A DNA stretch of 64,000 nucleotides from Methylobacterium terrae (GCF_003173755.1 NZ_CP029553.1:1017001-1081000), one strand, 5' to 3'; positions 18,830 through 30,587 are shown, counted from the first letter of the stretch. Notes: a model not told the origin generated them from the sequence alone. Numbers and translations: made by a program.

Positions 18830-19234
18830 ATGCAGACCGTCCTGATCGTCGTCCACCTGATCATCGTCCTCGCCCTGATCGGCGTGGTGCTGCTGCAGCG
18901 CTCCGAGGGCGGCCTCGGCCTCGGCGGCGGGGGCGGCACGCAGGGCTTCATGACCGGCCGCGGCCAGGCCAACGCGCTGACCCGCGCCACCGCGATCCTG
19001 GCGGCCCTGTTCTTCACCACCAGCATGATCCTGGCGATCATGTCGCACCGGGGAGCGGGCCCGCGCTCGATCTTCGACGGCGCCGGCAACCGGGCCCCGG
19101 CGGGCCAGACCGGTGCTCCCGCGACCGGCAACGTCCTCGACCAGCTGCGTCAGCAGCAGGGCGACGCGCCCGCGACCCAGGCACCGGCGGCGCCCGCCGC
19201 CCCGGCCGCTCCCGCGGCTCCCCAATCGCGCTGA
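18830..19234 (+). CDS. secG: Preprotein translocase subunit SecG
   Basis: Small inner-membrane component of SecYEG. The 134-aa product has two hydrophobic helices (about residues 2-22 and 52-72) joined by the conserved LLQRSEGGLGLGGGGG segment, then an Ala/Pro-rich cytoplasmic tail with PAAPAAPAAP repeats. It starts at ATG 18830. It precedes pyrG, a common alphaproteobacterial order. Confidence 0.94.
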   Translation: MQTVLIVVHLIIVLALIGVVLLQRSEGGLGLGGGGGTQGFMTGRGQANALTRATAILAALFFTTSMILAIMSHRGAGPRSIFDGAGNRAPAGQTGAPATGNVLDQLRQQQGDAPATQAPAAPAAPAAPAAPQSR

Positions 19235-19295
19235 GGCGACGCGTGAGTCCGGCGGCGCCCCCCGCGCCGCCCCTCTCTCCCGAAAGATCCTGTGA

Positions 19296-21011
<1,716 letters not shown>

Positions 21012-21178
21012 CGCCGCCGGCCCCCGGGCGTCGCTCGGGGTCAACATAGGTTATCGAAACGATCGGGACCGGCGGCGAGAGCGGCCGTTCCGTCGCGACA
21101 GTGATACCGAGCCACGGTATAGAAACCCCGTTGTGCCGTGCGGCACGGTGCGGGGGCGTGGAAGAGGTATGTTTCGCG

Positions 21179-21427
21179 ATGCGTGAGATTCCCCTGGCGG
21201 CGATCCGGGCCCGCGCCTACGACATCTGGGAGCGCAACCACCGCCCGGACGGGTTCGAGATCCAGTTCTGGCTCCTCGCCGAGCGCGAATTGCGGGCCGA
21301 GCAGGACGGCCGGCGCGATCCCGCCGCGGCGCAGGCGCAGCCCGAGGAGGCGGCATCGGCCCACATCCCGGCCAAGGCTCCCGTTCCGGCTCCCGCCGAC
21401 GCCACGACCGGAGCCGCCGAGGGATAG
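21179..21427 (+). CDS. DUF2934 small protein
   Basis: Protein of 82 aa. Residues 6-40 (IRARAYDIWERNHRPDG onwards, to FWLLAERELRAE) match DUF2934, a short domain common in Rhizobiales with unknown role. An Ala/Pro-rich tail follows. The ATG at 21179 is chosen; the upstream extension has no family match. An AGAGG lies a little upstream. Confidence 0.8.
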   Translation: MREIPLAAIRARAYDIWERNHRPDGFEIQFWLLAERELRAEQDGRRDPAAAQAQPEEAASAHIPAKAPVPAPADATTGAAEG

Positions 21428-21445
21428 GCTTGTCCCGCCCGGTGC

Positions 21446-22705
21446 TCAGCGCGCCGCCAGCCGCGCGCCGGCCCGCAGGAAGCGCTGCGGATCGACCGGC
21501 TCGCCGTCGATGCGGGTCTCGTAATGCAGGTGCGTGCCGGTCGAGCGGCCGGTGGATCCGACACGGCCGACCACCTGTCCCGCCGCCACGGTCTGGCCGG
21601 GCACCACCGTGATCGCCGAGAGGTGGGCGTAGCGGGTCGCGAGGCCGTGGCCGTGATCGATCTCGACCAGGTTGCCGTAGCCGCCGGCGTACTCCGCCTG
21701 GGTCACCGTGCCGGCGGCGGTCGCCCGCGCCGGAGCGCCGTGATCCGAGCGCAGGTCGATCCCGGTATGGAGCGCCAGGCCGCGGGTGAACGGGTCGGCC
21801 CGGTAGCCGAAGGTGCTCGACAGCCCGCCATCGACCGCGACCGGCCGCCGCAGCGGCAGCGTCCCGACAATCTTGCGCAGGCCGTCGCGCTCGCCGAGAT
21901 CGTGCTGGGCCTGCAGCACCGCGGTCTCGAACGGGCCCGACCCGGCCGGCACCAGCGGCCCGCCGATCCCGCCGGTACGGGCGGCGGCGAAGCGCCGCGC
22001 GTCGAGCCCGGTCTCGGCCATCACGCTCCGCAGGCGCGCCGCCTCGCTGCGGCTGCGGGCCGCGAGGCGCCCGACCGTCAGGCTCTGGCGCGCCTCGAAC
22101 CCGTCGAGGGCGTGTTCCAGCATCGCCATCCGGGTCGACAGCCCGGGGGAGGGGGCGGGCGCGATCGCGTCGGCCTCCGTGCGCAATCCGAGGGATTCGG
22201 GCGTCGGGGAAACCGGGACCTGCGCGGGCGGGGACGGCAGCGGCCTGGTTTCGCGGGCGGTCCAGGCGCCGGCGAGCGCCGACCCGTCCTCGCCCGCCGC
22301 GATGCCGGCCTGCTCGGCGAGGCCCGCGAGCATCGCCTGGCGGCTCTCCAGCGCGACCTGGCGGCCGGCGATGTCGGCGAGCCGCGTCTCGACCCCGTCC
22401 TGCTCCAGGAGCTTCTGCGTCGCGACCCGGTCGAGGCGGGCCCGCAGGGCACTGATGCGCTCCTCGTAGGCGTACTGCATCGCGCTCTGGCGCTCCATGA
22501 ACCGGGCGAGCGCCTCGTCGCGGAACACGATGAACCAGGTCGCCGCGCTGGCCCAGAGCGAGAGCGCCCCGAAGGCGAGGGCGGCGAACGCCAGCGTCCT
22601 GCGCCGCACCACCCAGATCCGATCCGGGCCGCCGGAGGTGCGGGCGGAGTTGCGCGCGGGCGGCAGGAAGGCGGCGGCGAGGGACTGGAGGCGGGGAGGG
22701 AGCAT
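21446..22705 (-). CDS. M23-family (LytM) peptidoglycan endopeptidase-like protein with membrane anchor and coiled coil
   Basis: Protein of 419 aa: a short cytoplasmic N-terminus, one membrane helix (about residues 38-62), a coiled-coil region (about 65-140), a Pro-rich linker, and a C-terminal LytM domain (about 300-410). Zinc-ligand motifs HTGIDLRSDHG and HLHYE are present, so the domain is probably an active metallopeptidase. It resembles divisome or envelope M23 proteins. The gene is monocistronic. Confidence 0.88.
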   Translation of the reverse strand: MLPPRLQSLAAAFLPPARNSARTSGGPDRIWVVRRRTLAFAALAFGALSLWASAATWFIVFRDEALARFMERQSAMQYAYEERISALRARLDRVATQKLLEQDGVETRLADIAGRQVALESRQAMLAGLAEQAGIAAGEDGSALAGAWTARETRPLPSPPAQVPVSPTPESLGLRTEADAIAPAPSPGLSTRMAMLEHALDGFEARQSLTVGRLAARSRSEAARLRSVMAETGLDARRFAAARTGGIGGPLVPAGSGPFETAVLQAQHDLGERDGLRKIVGTLPLRRPVAVDGGLSSTFGYRADPFTRGLALHTGIDLRSDHGAPARATAAGTVTQAEYAGGYGNLVEIDHGHGLATRYAHLSAITVVPGQTVAAGQVVGRVGSTGRSTGTHLHYETRIDGEPVDPQRFLRAGARLAAR

Positions 22706-22899
22706 CGGGACGGTCCGGTAACCTGATGCAGACCGTCGCGGGTTAAGGTTAAGGATGTTTCAAGGGCGGGCGCGACCGGACGTCTCGGAGCGGCATGGCC
22801 CGTCCTCGGCGTCATCCCCGGGGTTCCGCTGTCGCGGCCCCGGTATGACCCGAGGTTCCAGTCCCGTCGGGCGGTTCGCCCGGATTGACGCCACGCGTC

Positions 22900-23364
22900 T
22901 CACAGCGCCCGCGCCGCCTCCAGCACCGCGTCGGCGTGGCCCGGCACCTTCACCTTCTGCCAGACCTTCGCGATCGTGCCGTCGCGGTCGATCAGGACGG
23001 TGGTGCGCTCGACGCCCATGTACTTGCGGCCGTACATGCTCTTCTCGGCCCAGACGCCGTAGGCCTCGAGCATCGCCTTGGTCTCGTCCGAGGCGAGCGG
23101 GAATGCGAGCTCGTACTTCGCCCGGAACTTGTCGTGGCTCTTCATCGGGTCGGGCGAGACGCCGATCACCGCCGTGTCGGCCTCGGCAAAGGCCTGCCGC
23201 AGGCCGTTGAAGGCCTGGGCCTCCAGGGTGCAGCCGCTGGTGTCGTCCTTGGGGTAGAAGTACAGCACGGCCTTGCGGCCTTTCAGGCCGGCGAGGCTCA
23301 CGGTCTCGCCGCCGGTCGCCGGCAGGGAGAAATCGGGGGCGGGGTCGCCCGGGTTCAGCGCCAT
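22900..23364 (-). CDS. bcp: Thioredoxin-dependent thiol peroxidase, Bcp/PrxQ family
   Basis: Reduces hydroperoxides. The 154-aa product has PGDPAPDFSLPATGG and the peroxidatic Cys45 in DDTSGCTLEAQAF. No second Cys exists in the protein, so the resolving Cys found five residues later in many Bcp proteins is absent and it must work as a 1-Cys enzyme with an external thiol. It starts at ATG 23364. Confidence 0.92.
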   Translation of the reverse strand: MALNPGDPAPDFSLPATGGETVSLAGLKGRKAVLYFYPKDDTSGCTLEAQAFNGLRQAFAEADTAVIGVSPDPMKSHDKFRAKYELAFPLASDETKAMLEAYGVWAEKSMYGRKYMGVERTTVLIDRDGTIAKVWQKVKVPGHADAVLEAARAL

Positions 23365-23555
23365 CGTGCCTTCCTTTCGGCCGATTGATGGTGTGCCTCT
23401 GGGGGAGGCCCCCGGCGGGGAGGGGACCTCGACGCGTCCGACGGATTAGCGACAGGAGGTTACCCTCCGGTCACCGGATCGGGCCATCATCGGCGAGGGC
23501 CTCATCGGCCCGGATCAGCGGCGGACGAGTGACGACAGGCCGAGCGACACCAGGC

Positions 23556-26500
23556 ATGGACCACGCCACCGAACCGGGCCGCGACGGCCCGGAGGCCTGC
23601 GCCGCGCGGATCAAGGCCGCGCCCCGGTCGCTGCTACGGACCTGCCTGCGCGGCGTGCTGTGGCTGAAGCTCGCGGCGGTGCTCCTCCTCGCGATCGGTC
23701 TCGGCCTCGCCTACCTGCGCCTCGCCAGCGGGCCGATGAGCTTCTCCTGGCTCGAGCCGCGGGTGGCGGCGGGGATCGCCGAGCGCCTCGGCCCGGGCTG
23801 GAACGTGTCCCTGCACGACAGCGCCGTCGAGATCGACCGCGACGGGGCGCTGGCCCTGCGCACCACCGGCCTCGACATCCGCAACCCGGAGGGCGACCTC
23901 GTGGTGCGGGCGCCCCTCGCGGTCGTCGCCATCGACCTGTGGTCGCTGCTCGGCCTGTCGGTCCAGGCCCGCTCGGTCGAGTTCCGCGACCTGCAGCTGC
24001 GCGCGCTCCTGCACCACGACGGCTCGATCGCCTTCGCGGCCTCCAACGACCCGGCCGAGGTGAAGCCCCACACCCCGCCGGCGGTGGCGGCGGCCCGCGG
24101 CACCGTCTCCCCGGTCTCCGCCACCGTGGCGTCGATCCTGAGCCTGGTCCTCGACCCGGCCGGGGTGATCGGCAGCCTCGACCGCGCCCGCCTGACCAAT
24201 GCCCGCCTGACGCTGCTCGACGAATCCGGCGCCGAGCGCGTGGTGTTCCCGCGGGTCGACGGGCTGTTCAACCGCGACGCGACCCGGCCCGCCCGGGTGT
24301 TCGAGATGCGCATCGTCGGCCCGCACGGGCCCTGGCGCTTCGGCGGCGACGTCGAGCAGGCGCCGGACGGCGGACGGCACGGCGTGCTCACCCTCGACGA
24401 CCTGCCCGCCCCCGACCTGCTGCTGCTCTCCGGCCAGTCGCGCCTACCGCTGACCACCGACCTGAAGCTCTCCGGCCGGGCCCAGGTGGCGATGCACGGC
24501 GCGCGCCTCGACGGGATGACGCTGCGCCTGACCACCAGCGAGGGCAACCTTCTCATCGAGGAGAAGGACTTCAACCCGGTGACGATCGAGGCGGTGACGG
24601 TCGACGCCGCCTGGGACGAGGCCCGCCGGGCGCTCAAGGTGGATTCCCTCGACTATCGCGGCGCCGGCAACCGCGTGCGCCTCGCCGGCGAGTGGGTGGC
24701 GGCGCCGGACGGCACCGGCGCCGGCTGGACCGCGGCGCTGTCGGGCGCCGACGCGGTGCTGCGGGGGGCGACCGCCGGCGACGGCCCGGTCAGGATCGCC
24801 AAGGTCGAGGCCCGCCTGTCCGGCCGCGACGACGGCGTGAGGATCGACGGGCTCACGCTCTCGGGCGAGACCGTCCGCGGCACGATCAGCGGCACGCTGG
24901 GCACGAGGGCCGACGAGGGCGGGCTCACCTTGCGCATCACCGCCGAGCGCACCGACGGGCGCGCCGCCCTGCGGCTCTGGCCGGAGAACGTCGCGCCGCC
25001 GATCCGCACCTACCTCGTCGACAACCTGCGGGCCGGGCGGCTCGACAGCCTCGACATCGTGGTCGACATGAGCATGGCCGAGTTCGCCGCCGCCGCCCGC
25101 GGCGAGCCGATGCCCGACCAGGCGGTGCGGATCGCCTTCGCGGTGAGCGAGGGCGGGCTCGCGATCTCGCCCGACGCGCCGCCGCTCTCCCGCGCCCGGG
25201 TCTCCGGGCTCGTCACCGGGCGCAACACCACCATCCGCGGGGCGACCGCCGAGATCCGGATGCCGGACGGCCGGGCCCTGTCCCTGCAGGACGGCTCGTT
25301 CGTCATCAAGGACGCGGTGCCGCACGACGTCTCGGCCCAGATCGGGCTTCGCCTCACCGGCGGCGCCGACGCGCTCGCCTCGCTGCTCCAGACCAAGCTG
25401 TTCCGCTCGCTGTCGGGCGCCGAGCTCGATCCAGCGACCCTGCGGGGCCAGGCCGACCTGCGCATCGACTTCCCCCTCTCCCTCGAGGCGGTGCCCGACA
25501 TCGCCGACCTGCCGGTGACCCTCAGCGGCACCCTGACCGACATCGCCGCCGAGCGCCTCGTCGGCAAGGAGCGGCTCGAGAACGGCCGCTTCGCGATCGC
25601 CTACGACCGCACCGGCTTCAGCCTCAAGGGCGACGGGCGGCTCGCCGGGGCGCCCCTGACCGTCGATCTGCACCAGTCGAAGGCCGGCGCGCCGGGCGAG
25701 GCGGTGGTGACGATGGCCCTCGACGACGCGGCCCGCGCCCGCAAAGGCCTTCCGAGCGCGCCCCAGCTCGCCGGTCCCGTCAACGCCCGCTTCGTCGTGC
25801 CGGTCGGCCGGCCGGGCAAGAACCCGATCCGGGTCGAGGCCGACCTCGCCCGGGCGAGCGTCGACGGGCTCCTGCCGGGCTGGACCAAGCCCGCCGGCAA
25901 GCCGGGCCGCCTCACCCTGTCCCTCACCGAGACCGGCCAGGGCAGCGACCTGCGCGACATCGCGCTCGATTCCGGCCCGGTGCAGCTGCGCGGCAGCGCC
26001 TCGCTCAACCCCGAGGGCGGCTTCGAATCGGCCGACCTCACTAGCCTCAAGCTGTCGCCGGGCGACGACATCCGCGCCCGGGTCGAGCGCAGCGGCAACG
26101 GCTACCGGGTCAGCGCCAAGGGCGGCGTCGCCGATGCCCGGCCGTTCCTGCGGGCGCTGACCGCGCCGCCGCGCAAGGGCGGCAAGGACGGCCCTGCCCG
26201 CGACGTCGAGGCCGATCTCAGCTTCGCGATCCTGACCGGCTTCAACGAGGAGGCACTGACCAACGCGACGCTCAAGCTGTCCCTGCGCGGCGACGACGTC
26301 CGCCAGGCCCGGATCCAGGGCCGCCTGCGCTCGGCCGGGGTGAGCCTCGAAGTGGCCAAGCCCGATCGCACCACCCCGCCGGTGCTCAACGCCGAGACCA
26401 CCGACGCTGGCGCGGCCCTGCGCTTCCTCGACATCTACAAGCGCATGCAGGGCGGGTCCCTGTCGCTGCAGATGACGATGAACGACGGGCCGCAGACCGG

Positions 26501-26987
26501 CCTCGTGCAGGTCCGCTCCTTCGCGCTGCGCAACGAGCCGGCGCTCGGCCGGATCATGGCCCAGGGCGAGACCGAGGACCGACGCAGCGACGCCAACGAC
26601 GTCGGCTTCGACCGCCTGCGCGCCGCCTTCCAGCGCAACGGCACCCGCATCGCCTTCTCGGAAGCCGCGATCTCCGGCCCGGCGATCGGCTTCACCCTCG
26701 GCGGCTGGATCGACACGGGCAAGGACCGCACCGACGTCTCCGGCACCTTCGTGCCGCTCTACGGCCTCAACAACGTGGTGTCGCAGGTGCCGATCTTCGG
26801 CCCCCTGCTGGGCGGCGGCCACAACGAGGGCCTGTTCGGCATCAACTTCCGGGTCGCCGGCGCGATGAGCGCGCCCAACATCAGCGTCAACCCGCTCTCG
26901 GCGATCGCCCCGGGCTTCCTGCGCAAGCTCTTCGGCGCCGGCGGCGGCGACCCGGGCACCGCGCAATCCGGCCGCATGGAGCGCTGA
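23556..26987 (+). CDS. Large AsmA-like / DUF3971 envelope protein
   Basis: Protein of 1143 aa with one N-terminal membrane helix (about residues 34-54) and a long beta-rich periplasmic portion of the YhdP/AsmA/TamB type. The C-terminus (FRVAGAMSAPNISVNPLSAI and onwards) matches the AsmA-like C-terminal region typical of DUF3971 proteins. Relatives are implicated in phospholipid transport between membranes; that role is inferred here. Start ATG 23556 gives a plausible short cytoplasmic leader. It runs up to tRNA-Gly. Confidence 0.85.
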   Translation: MDHATEPGRDGPEACAARIKAAPRSLLRTCLRGVLWLKLAAVLLLAIGLGLAYLRLASGPMSFSWLEPRVAAGIAERLGPGWNVSLHDSAVEIDRDGALALRTTGLDIRNPEGDLVVRAPLAVVAIDLWSLLGLSVQARSVEFRDLQLRALLHHDGSIAFAASNDPAEVKPHTPPAVAAARGTVSPVSATVASILSLVLDPAGVIGSLDRARLTNARLTLLDESGAERVVFPRVDGLFNRDATRPARVFEMRIVGPHGPWRFGGDVEQAPDGGRHGVLTLDDLPAPDLLLLSGQSRLPLTTDLKLSGRAQVAMHGARLDGMTLRLTTSEGNLLIEEKDFNPVTIEAVTVDAAWDEARRALKVDSLDYRGAGNRVRLAGEWVAAPDGTGAGWTAALSGADAVLRGATAGDGPVRIAKVEARLSGRDDGVRIDGLTLSGETVRGTISGTLGTRADEGGLTLRITAERTDGRAALRLWPENVAPPIRTYLVDNLRAGRLDSLDIVVDMSMAEFAAAARGEPMPDQAVRIAFAVSEGGLAISPDAPPLSRARVSGLVTGRNTTIRGATAEIRMPDGRALSLQDGSFVIKDAVPHDVSAQIGLRLTGGADALASLLQTKLFRSLSGAELDPATLRGQADLRIDFPLSLEAVPDIADLPVTLSGTLTDIAAERLVGKERLENGRFAIAYDRTGFSLKGDGRLAGAPLTVDLHQSKAGAPGEAVVTMALDDAARARKGLPSAPQLAGPVNARFVVPVGRPGKNPIRVEADLARASVDGLLPGWTKPAGKPGRLTLSLTETGQGSDLRDIALDSGPVQLRGSASLNPEGGFESADLTSLKLSPGDDIRARVERSGNGYRVSAKGGVADARPFLRALTAPPRKGGKDGPARDVEADLSFAILTGFNEEALTNATLKLSLRGDDVRQARIQGRLRSAGVSLEVAKPDRTTPPVLNAETTDAGAALRFLDIYKRMQGGSLSLQMTMNDGPQTGLVQVRSFALRNEPALGRIMAQGETEDRRSDANDVGFDRLRAAFQRNGTRIAFSEAAISGPAIGFTLGGWIDTGKDRTDVSGTFVPLYGLNNVVSQVPIFGPLLGGGHNEGLFGINFRVAGAMSAPNISVNPLSAIAPGFLRKLFGAGGGDPGTAQSGRMER

Positions 26988-27060
26988 CCCGGACCCTCCC
27001 GGCGAGCGCGGCATTTCAGGGTGGACAGCGCCGGGGCGACCCCGTATGACGATCCCCGAC

Positions 27061-27135
27061 GCGGGCGTAGTTCAGTGGTAGAACGTCAGCTTCCCAAGCT
27101 GAATGTCGTCGGTTCGATCCCGATCGCCCGCTCCA
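27061..27135 (+). tRNA. tRNA-Gly (anticodon CCC)
   Basis: A 75-base cloverleaf with the CCA end encoded. Acceptor GCGGGCG pairs with CGCCCGC (27125-27131); anticodon stem TCAGC/GCTGA encloses loop TTCCCAA with anticodon CCC; the T arm contains GTTCGATC. The sequence just downstream is decayed, and a degenerate copy of this tRNA's 3' half lies at 61086-61123. Confidence 0.95.
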
Positions 27136-27439
27136 GTAGATCTTTGGAACCGAACGCCTTTTGTCGGTCCGGGAGGACCGGTGTTCCCATGTTCCCCGTG
27201 GCGTTCCTCGCCTTTCGTGATCCGGTCCTCGGCGCCCTTTGCGATAGCCGCAGCTCGGCCACGGCGGCGAGACGTGGCCGGGGCCGACCTTCCTCGCCGG
27301 CCGGTTGCGACCCCGGAGAACGCATAGTTCCGATCGTTACAACCGGATCTTCCTCGGGGCCATCGCCCGGGGATCCCTGGCGGGGCTCAAAGCCGCTGCG
27401 GTTCCGTTTTCAGACTGGCCGGAGCGGCGTGCGCCAGGG
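27136..27439. other. Gap after tRNA-Gly
   Basis: About 300 bases with no supported gene. A GGTCC/GGACC hairpin near 27171 is the only structure noted. Frames here match no family. Confidence 0.4.
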
Positions 27440-27807
27440 GCCGTGCGGCCGACAGCCCGGACTTCGCCGCGCCGGTCATCGCGCAATGCGGCGCCTGCAC
27501 CGTGCTGATGGACGGGCAGGCGACGCGCTCGTGCCAGGTCACGGTGGATTCCGTCGGCAACGCCAAGGTCGAGACGATCGAGGCGGCGGGGGCCGATCCG
27601 GTCGGCCGCAGGGTGGTCGGGGCCTGGATCGCCGCCCCGGTGCCGCAATGCGGCTACTGCCAGTCGGGCCGGGTGATGGCCGCGACCGCGCTGCCGCGCG
27701 AGCCGCCCAAGCCCAGCGACGACGACATTGCCAGCGCGATGACCAACCTGTGCCGCTGCGGCACCTGCAACGCCATTGCCGCCGCCGTGCGGCACGCCGC
27801 GGCGTGA
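27440..27807 (+). pseudogene. Truncated [2Fe-2S] subunit of an isoquinoline 1-oxidoreductase-type molybdo-hydroxylase
   Basis: The readable part, from about 27460, carries both iron-sulfur motifs of the xanthine dehydrogenase small-subunit family: CGACTVLMDG, then CGYCQSGRVM and CRCGTC near the C-terminus. The first plant-type ferredoxin segment before CGACTV is missing and no proper start is available. It is followed 13 bases later by the remains of the large subunit. Confidence 0.75.
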
Positions 27808-27819
27808 GGGGAGGCGATC

Positions 27820-28950
27820 ATGGATCGGATCCTGCGCACGCCATCCCGGGCTCCCGCCGGCCCCGTGAACCTCTCGCGCCGCAATCTCCTCGGCGCCGCG
27901 GCCGGTGCCCTGGTGCTCAGCATCGCGCCTCCCCACCGGGTGCGCGCCGAGGCACAGGGGCCGGCGGAAGGCGCCGGCGCCATCGCGCAAATGCCCGGCC
28001 CCCCGCGTCCCGGCCTTCCTGGAGATCCGGCCCGACGGCACGGTGCGCTTCCTCTCGCCCTTCGTCGAGGGCGGCCAGGGCGTCGCCACCGGCATGATCC
28101 AGATCGTCGGCGAGGAACTCGACGTCGATCCGGCGCGCTTCGTGGTCGAGTGCGCCCCGCCCGGGCCGGATTACGCGGGGGGATCAACGGCATCCGCATG
28201 TCCGGCGGCAGCGTCTCGACGCGCTCCAGCGACCCGCTGATGCGCCAGCTCGGCGCCACCGCCCGCGACATGCTGATGCGCGCTGGCGGCGCGCCTCAAG
28301 GTGCAGCCGGCCGAGCTCACCACCCGCGACGGCACCGCGGTCCGTGCCGCGGCCGGCCGCATCCTCGCCTACGGGGCGCTCGCCGCCGACGCGATGGCGC
28401 TCGAGCCGAACGAATCCCCAGCCCTGCGCGACGCCGAAACCTTCCGCGATGTCGGCAAGCCGGTGGCCCGGATCGACGTGCGCGACAAGTCGACGGGCCG
28501 GGCCGTCTACGCCGTCGATCAGACGGTCGAGGGCATGCTCTCCGCCGCGGTGGCGCACGCGCCGCATCCCGGCACGGAGCCGGTCGGGCTCGACAACGAG
28601 GCGGCGGTGCGCGCGATGCCCGGCATGCACTCGGTCCACCGCCTGCCCGGTGCCGTCGCGGTCGCCGCCGACAGCTGGTGGCGCGCGCGCAAGGCGGTCG
28701 GGGCGCTGACATTGCGCCGGAGCGCCCTGAAACCGATCGGGCTCGATCACCGTCGCGGCCGGCTTCACCTCCGACGGCCTGCTCGCGGCGCTGTAGGCCC
28801 CGGCGGAGGCCGGTCACGCCGCGGAAGCGGAGGGTGACGTCGCCGGCGCCTTCGCGCGGGCCGCCAAGGTGGTCGAGGCTGAGTACGCCGCGCCCTACCT
28901 GGCCCACGCCCAGCTCGAGCCGCCCTCGTCGGTCGCCCGCTTCAACCCCG
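27820..28950 (+). pseudogene. Frameshifted molybdopterin-binding subunit of an isoquinoline 1-oxidoreductase-like enzyme
   Basis: Begins with an intact ATG behind GAGGGGAGG and a twin-arginine signal (LSRRNLLGAAAGALVLS). The reading frame then breaks at about 28000, 28180, 28290 and again near 28770-28870. Family pieces remain in different frames: FLEIRPDGTVRFLSPFVEGG, GGSVSTRSSD, AFRVGDVGKPV-like PVARIDVRDK, and LAHAQLEPPS. The C-terminal half of the roughly 700-aa enzyme is gone; the last fragment runs directly into histidine kinase sequence. Confidence 0.72.
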
Positions 28951-29640
28951 ACGGGACCCGCGCGGCCGAGCGCGTCGCCTCCGACATCGCCGCGCAGATC
29001 TCCATCCTCGAGACCGAGGCTGCCTCGGCCACGCTCCACGGACCGGACCTCGTCGCGCTCTACACCGAGGCCGAGCGGTTGCGACAGTCGCATCCGCTGT
29101 GGGCGACCGTCGAGCTCGCCGGGCCCGAAGGCACCCGGGTCGTCACCCTGCTCCGCTCCCTCGACGAGGAGCTCGGCCCGACGGCCGATCGCAAGAGCTT
29201 CGATACGGTCGTGCGGATCCATCGCGCCGTCATCGGCGGCATCGGACCGGTCGGGTCGATCTCGGGCAAGCGCCTCGTCGCGCTGCGCGTGCCCGTCCCC
29301 CGGGACGGACGCCTCCGCTGCGTCCTGTCGGTCCGGCTCGCCACCAATGCCGTCAGCGCGATCCTGCGCGACCCCGGCTGCCCGACGAGACCCCGACCGG
29401 CCTGTTCTACGGCGTCGTGTCGGACATCGGACCGCGCAAGCGTGGCGAGGCCGAGCGGCAGGAGTTGCTGCGCCGCCTCGGCGAGGCCCAGGAGAACGAA
29501 CAGCGCCGGATCGCGCGCGTTGCACGATCAGGTCGGACGGACGGTGACCGGATTGTCGCTCGCCTTGAAGAGCCTGGAGCGGCTGCTCGCGCCAGACTCC
29601 AGCTGCGCGGCGTCCGGCGGCGCGAGCCCTCCGGTCGGCG
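28951..29640 (+). pseudogene. Fragment of a sensor histidine kinase fused in frame to molybdo-hydroxylase remnant
   Basis: From about residue 30 of the frame at 28869 the sequence switches to a sensor-like domain (VASDIAAQISILETEAASAT onwards). Near 29390 a frameshift separates PAS-like GLFYGVVSDIGPRKRGEAER and a dimerisation helix ENEQRRIAR, and another shift precedes LHDQVGRTVTGLSLALKSLE, the HisKA_3-type phosphoacceptor segment containing the His. The ATPase domain is missing. It ends at the ribokinase stop region. Confidence 0.65.
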
Positions 29641-29641
29641 C

Positions 29642-30574
29642 TCACGACGGGTCGGAGGGATCGACGGGATCGGCGATCAGCATGCCGGCGGTCGGCATGC
29701 CCGTCTGCGCCCCCGGGGTGAGGCAGGCGAGCGAGGCTCCTCGACAGGCCCGGGCCAGTGCCGAGGGCCAGCTCCGGCCCTCGTCGAGGGCCGCTGCGAG
29801 AATACCCACGAAGGTGTCGCCTGCCCCCGTGGTGTCGACGGGCCGAATCGATGCGGCCGCCGCGACCGTCCGCGCGCCGCCCGGATGGAGCGCGACGGCT
29901 CCCCGGGCGCCGGCCGTGAGGACGCAGACCGCGCCGCCCGCCTCGGCCAGGAGCCCGGCTGCGGCCTCGCTGCTCGATTCCTCGCGCCCCAGGCATGCGG
30001 CCGCGGCGCGGGCCTCGTGCTCATTGACGACGAGGACGTCCGTCACCGCCAGCAGCGCGCGCAGATCGTCGCGGTCGAGCGTCGCGGGCACGGGAGCGAG
30101 GTTCCAGAGCACGCGCCCGCCCGACATCCGCGCCCGCCGCGCAACCTCGTGCGATGCGGCGAGGGGCACCTCCATCTGAAGAATCAGCGTCGCCGCAGCG
30201 GGGACCTCCGTGAGGGCCCCCGCGCTCAGCGCCGCGTTGGCGCCGCTCGCCACCGTGATAGCGTTCTCGCCCTGCGCGTCGACGGTGATGAAGGCGCAGC
30301 CGGTCGCCTCCGGTCCGACGGTCACGCGAGCGACGTCGACGCCGTTCGCCGCGAGATTGTCCCTCGACATCCGGCCGAAGGCGTCGTCGCCGACGCGGCC
30401 GACCATCGCCACGGATCTCGGCGCCGAGACGCGGGAGGCGGCGACGGCCTGGTTCGCGCCCTTGCCGCCGAACAGGGTGGCGTAGCCCGGCGACAGGACC
30501 GTCTCGCCGGGACGCGGGATCGCCGCGACCTCGGCCACGAGATCGACGTTGATCGAGCCGAAGACGAGGATCAT
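29642..30574 (-). CDS. Ribokinase-like PfkB sugar kinase
   Basis: Protein of 310 aa of the PfkB/ribokinase family: N-terminal GSINVDLVAEV, GGKGANQAVAASR, and the C-terminal ATP/anion-hole signature DTTGAGDTFVG with catalytic Asp. GGAGG lies upstream of ATG 30574 and decides the start. It is the last gene of the minus-strand operon and follows rpiB by 13 bases. The substrate may be ribose or another pentose or tetrose; the operon is not a classical rbs operon because its transporter is of the amino-acid type. Confidence 0.85.
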   Translation of the reverse strand: MILVFGSINVDLVAEVAAIPRPGETVLSPGYATLFGGKGANQAVAASRVSAPRSVAMVGRVGDDAFGRMSRDNLAANGVDVARVTVGPEATGCAFITVDAQGENAITVASGANAALSAGALTEVPAAATLILQMEVPLAASHEVARRARMSGGRVLWNLAPVPATLDRDDLRALLAVTDVLVVNEHEARAAAACLGREESSSEAAAGLLAEAGGAVCVLTAGARGAVALHPGGARTVAAAASIRPVDTTGAGDTFVGILAAALDEGRSWPSALARACRGASLACLTPGAQTGMPTAGMLIADPVDPSDPS

Positions 30575-30587
30575 CGATCCCGCCTCC

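Noticed and set aside
24444..27014. 856-codon minus-strand frame opposite the AsmA-like gene
   Set aside because: Arg/Gly/Ala-rich shadow typical of high-GC antisense frames.
27086..27325. Minus-strand frame ending IGIEPTTFSLGS across tRNA-Gly
   Set aside because: This peptide is an artefact of translating the tRNA gene. The similar peptide in the frame at 60756-61163 comes from the tRNA remnant and was the clue to it.
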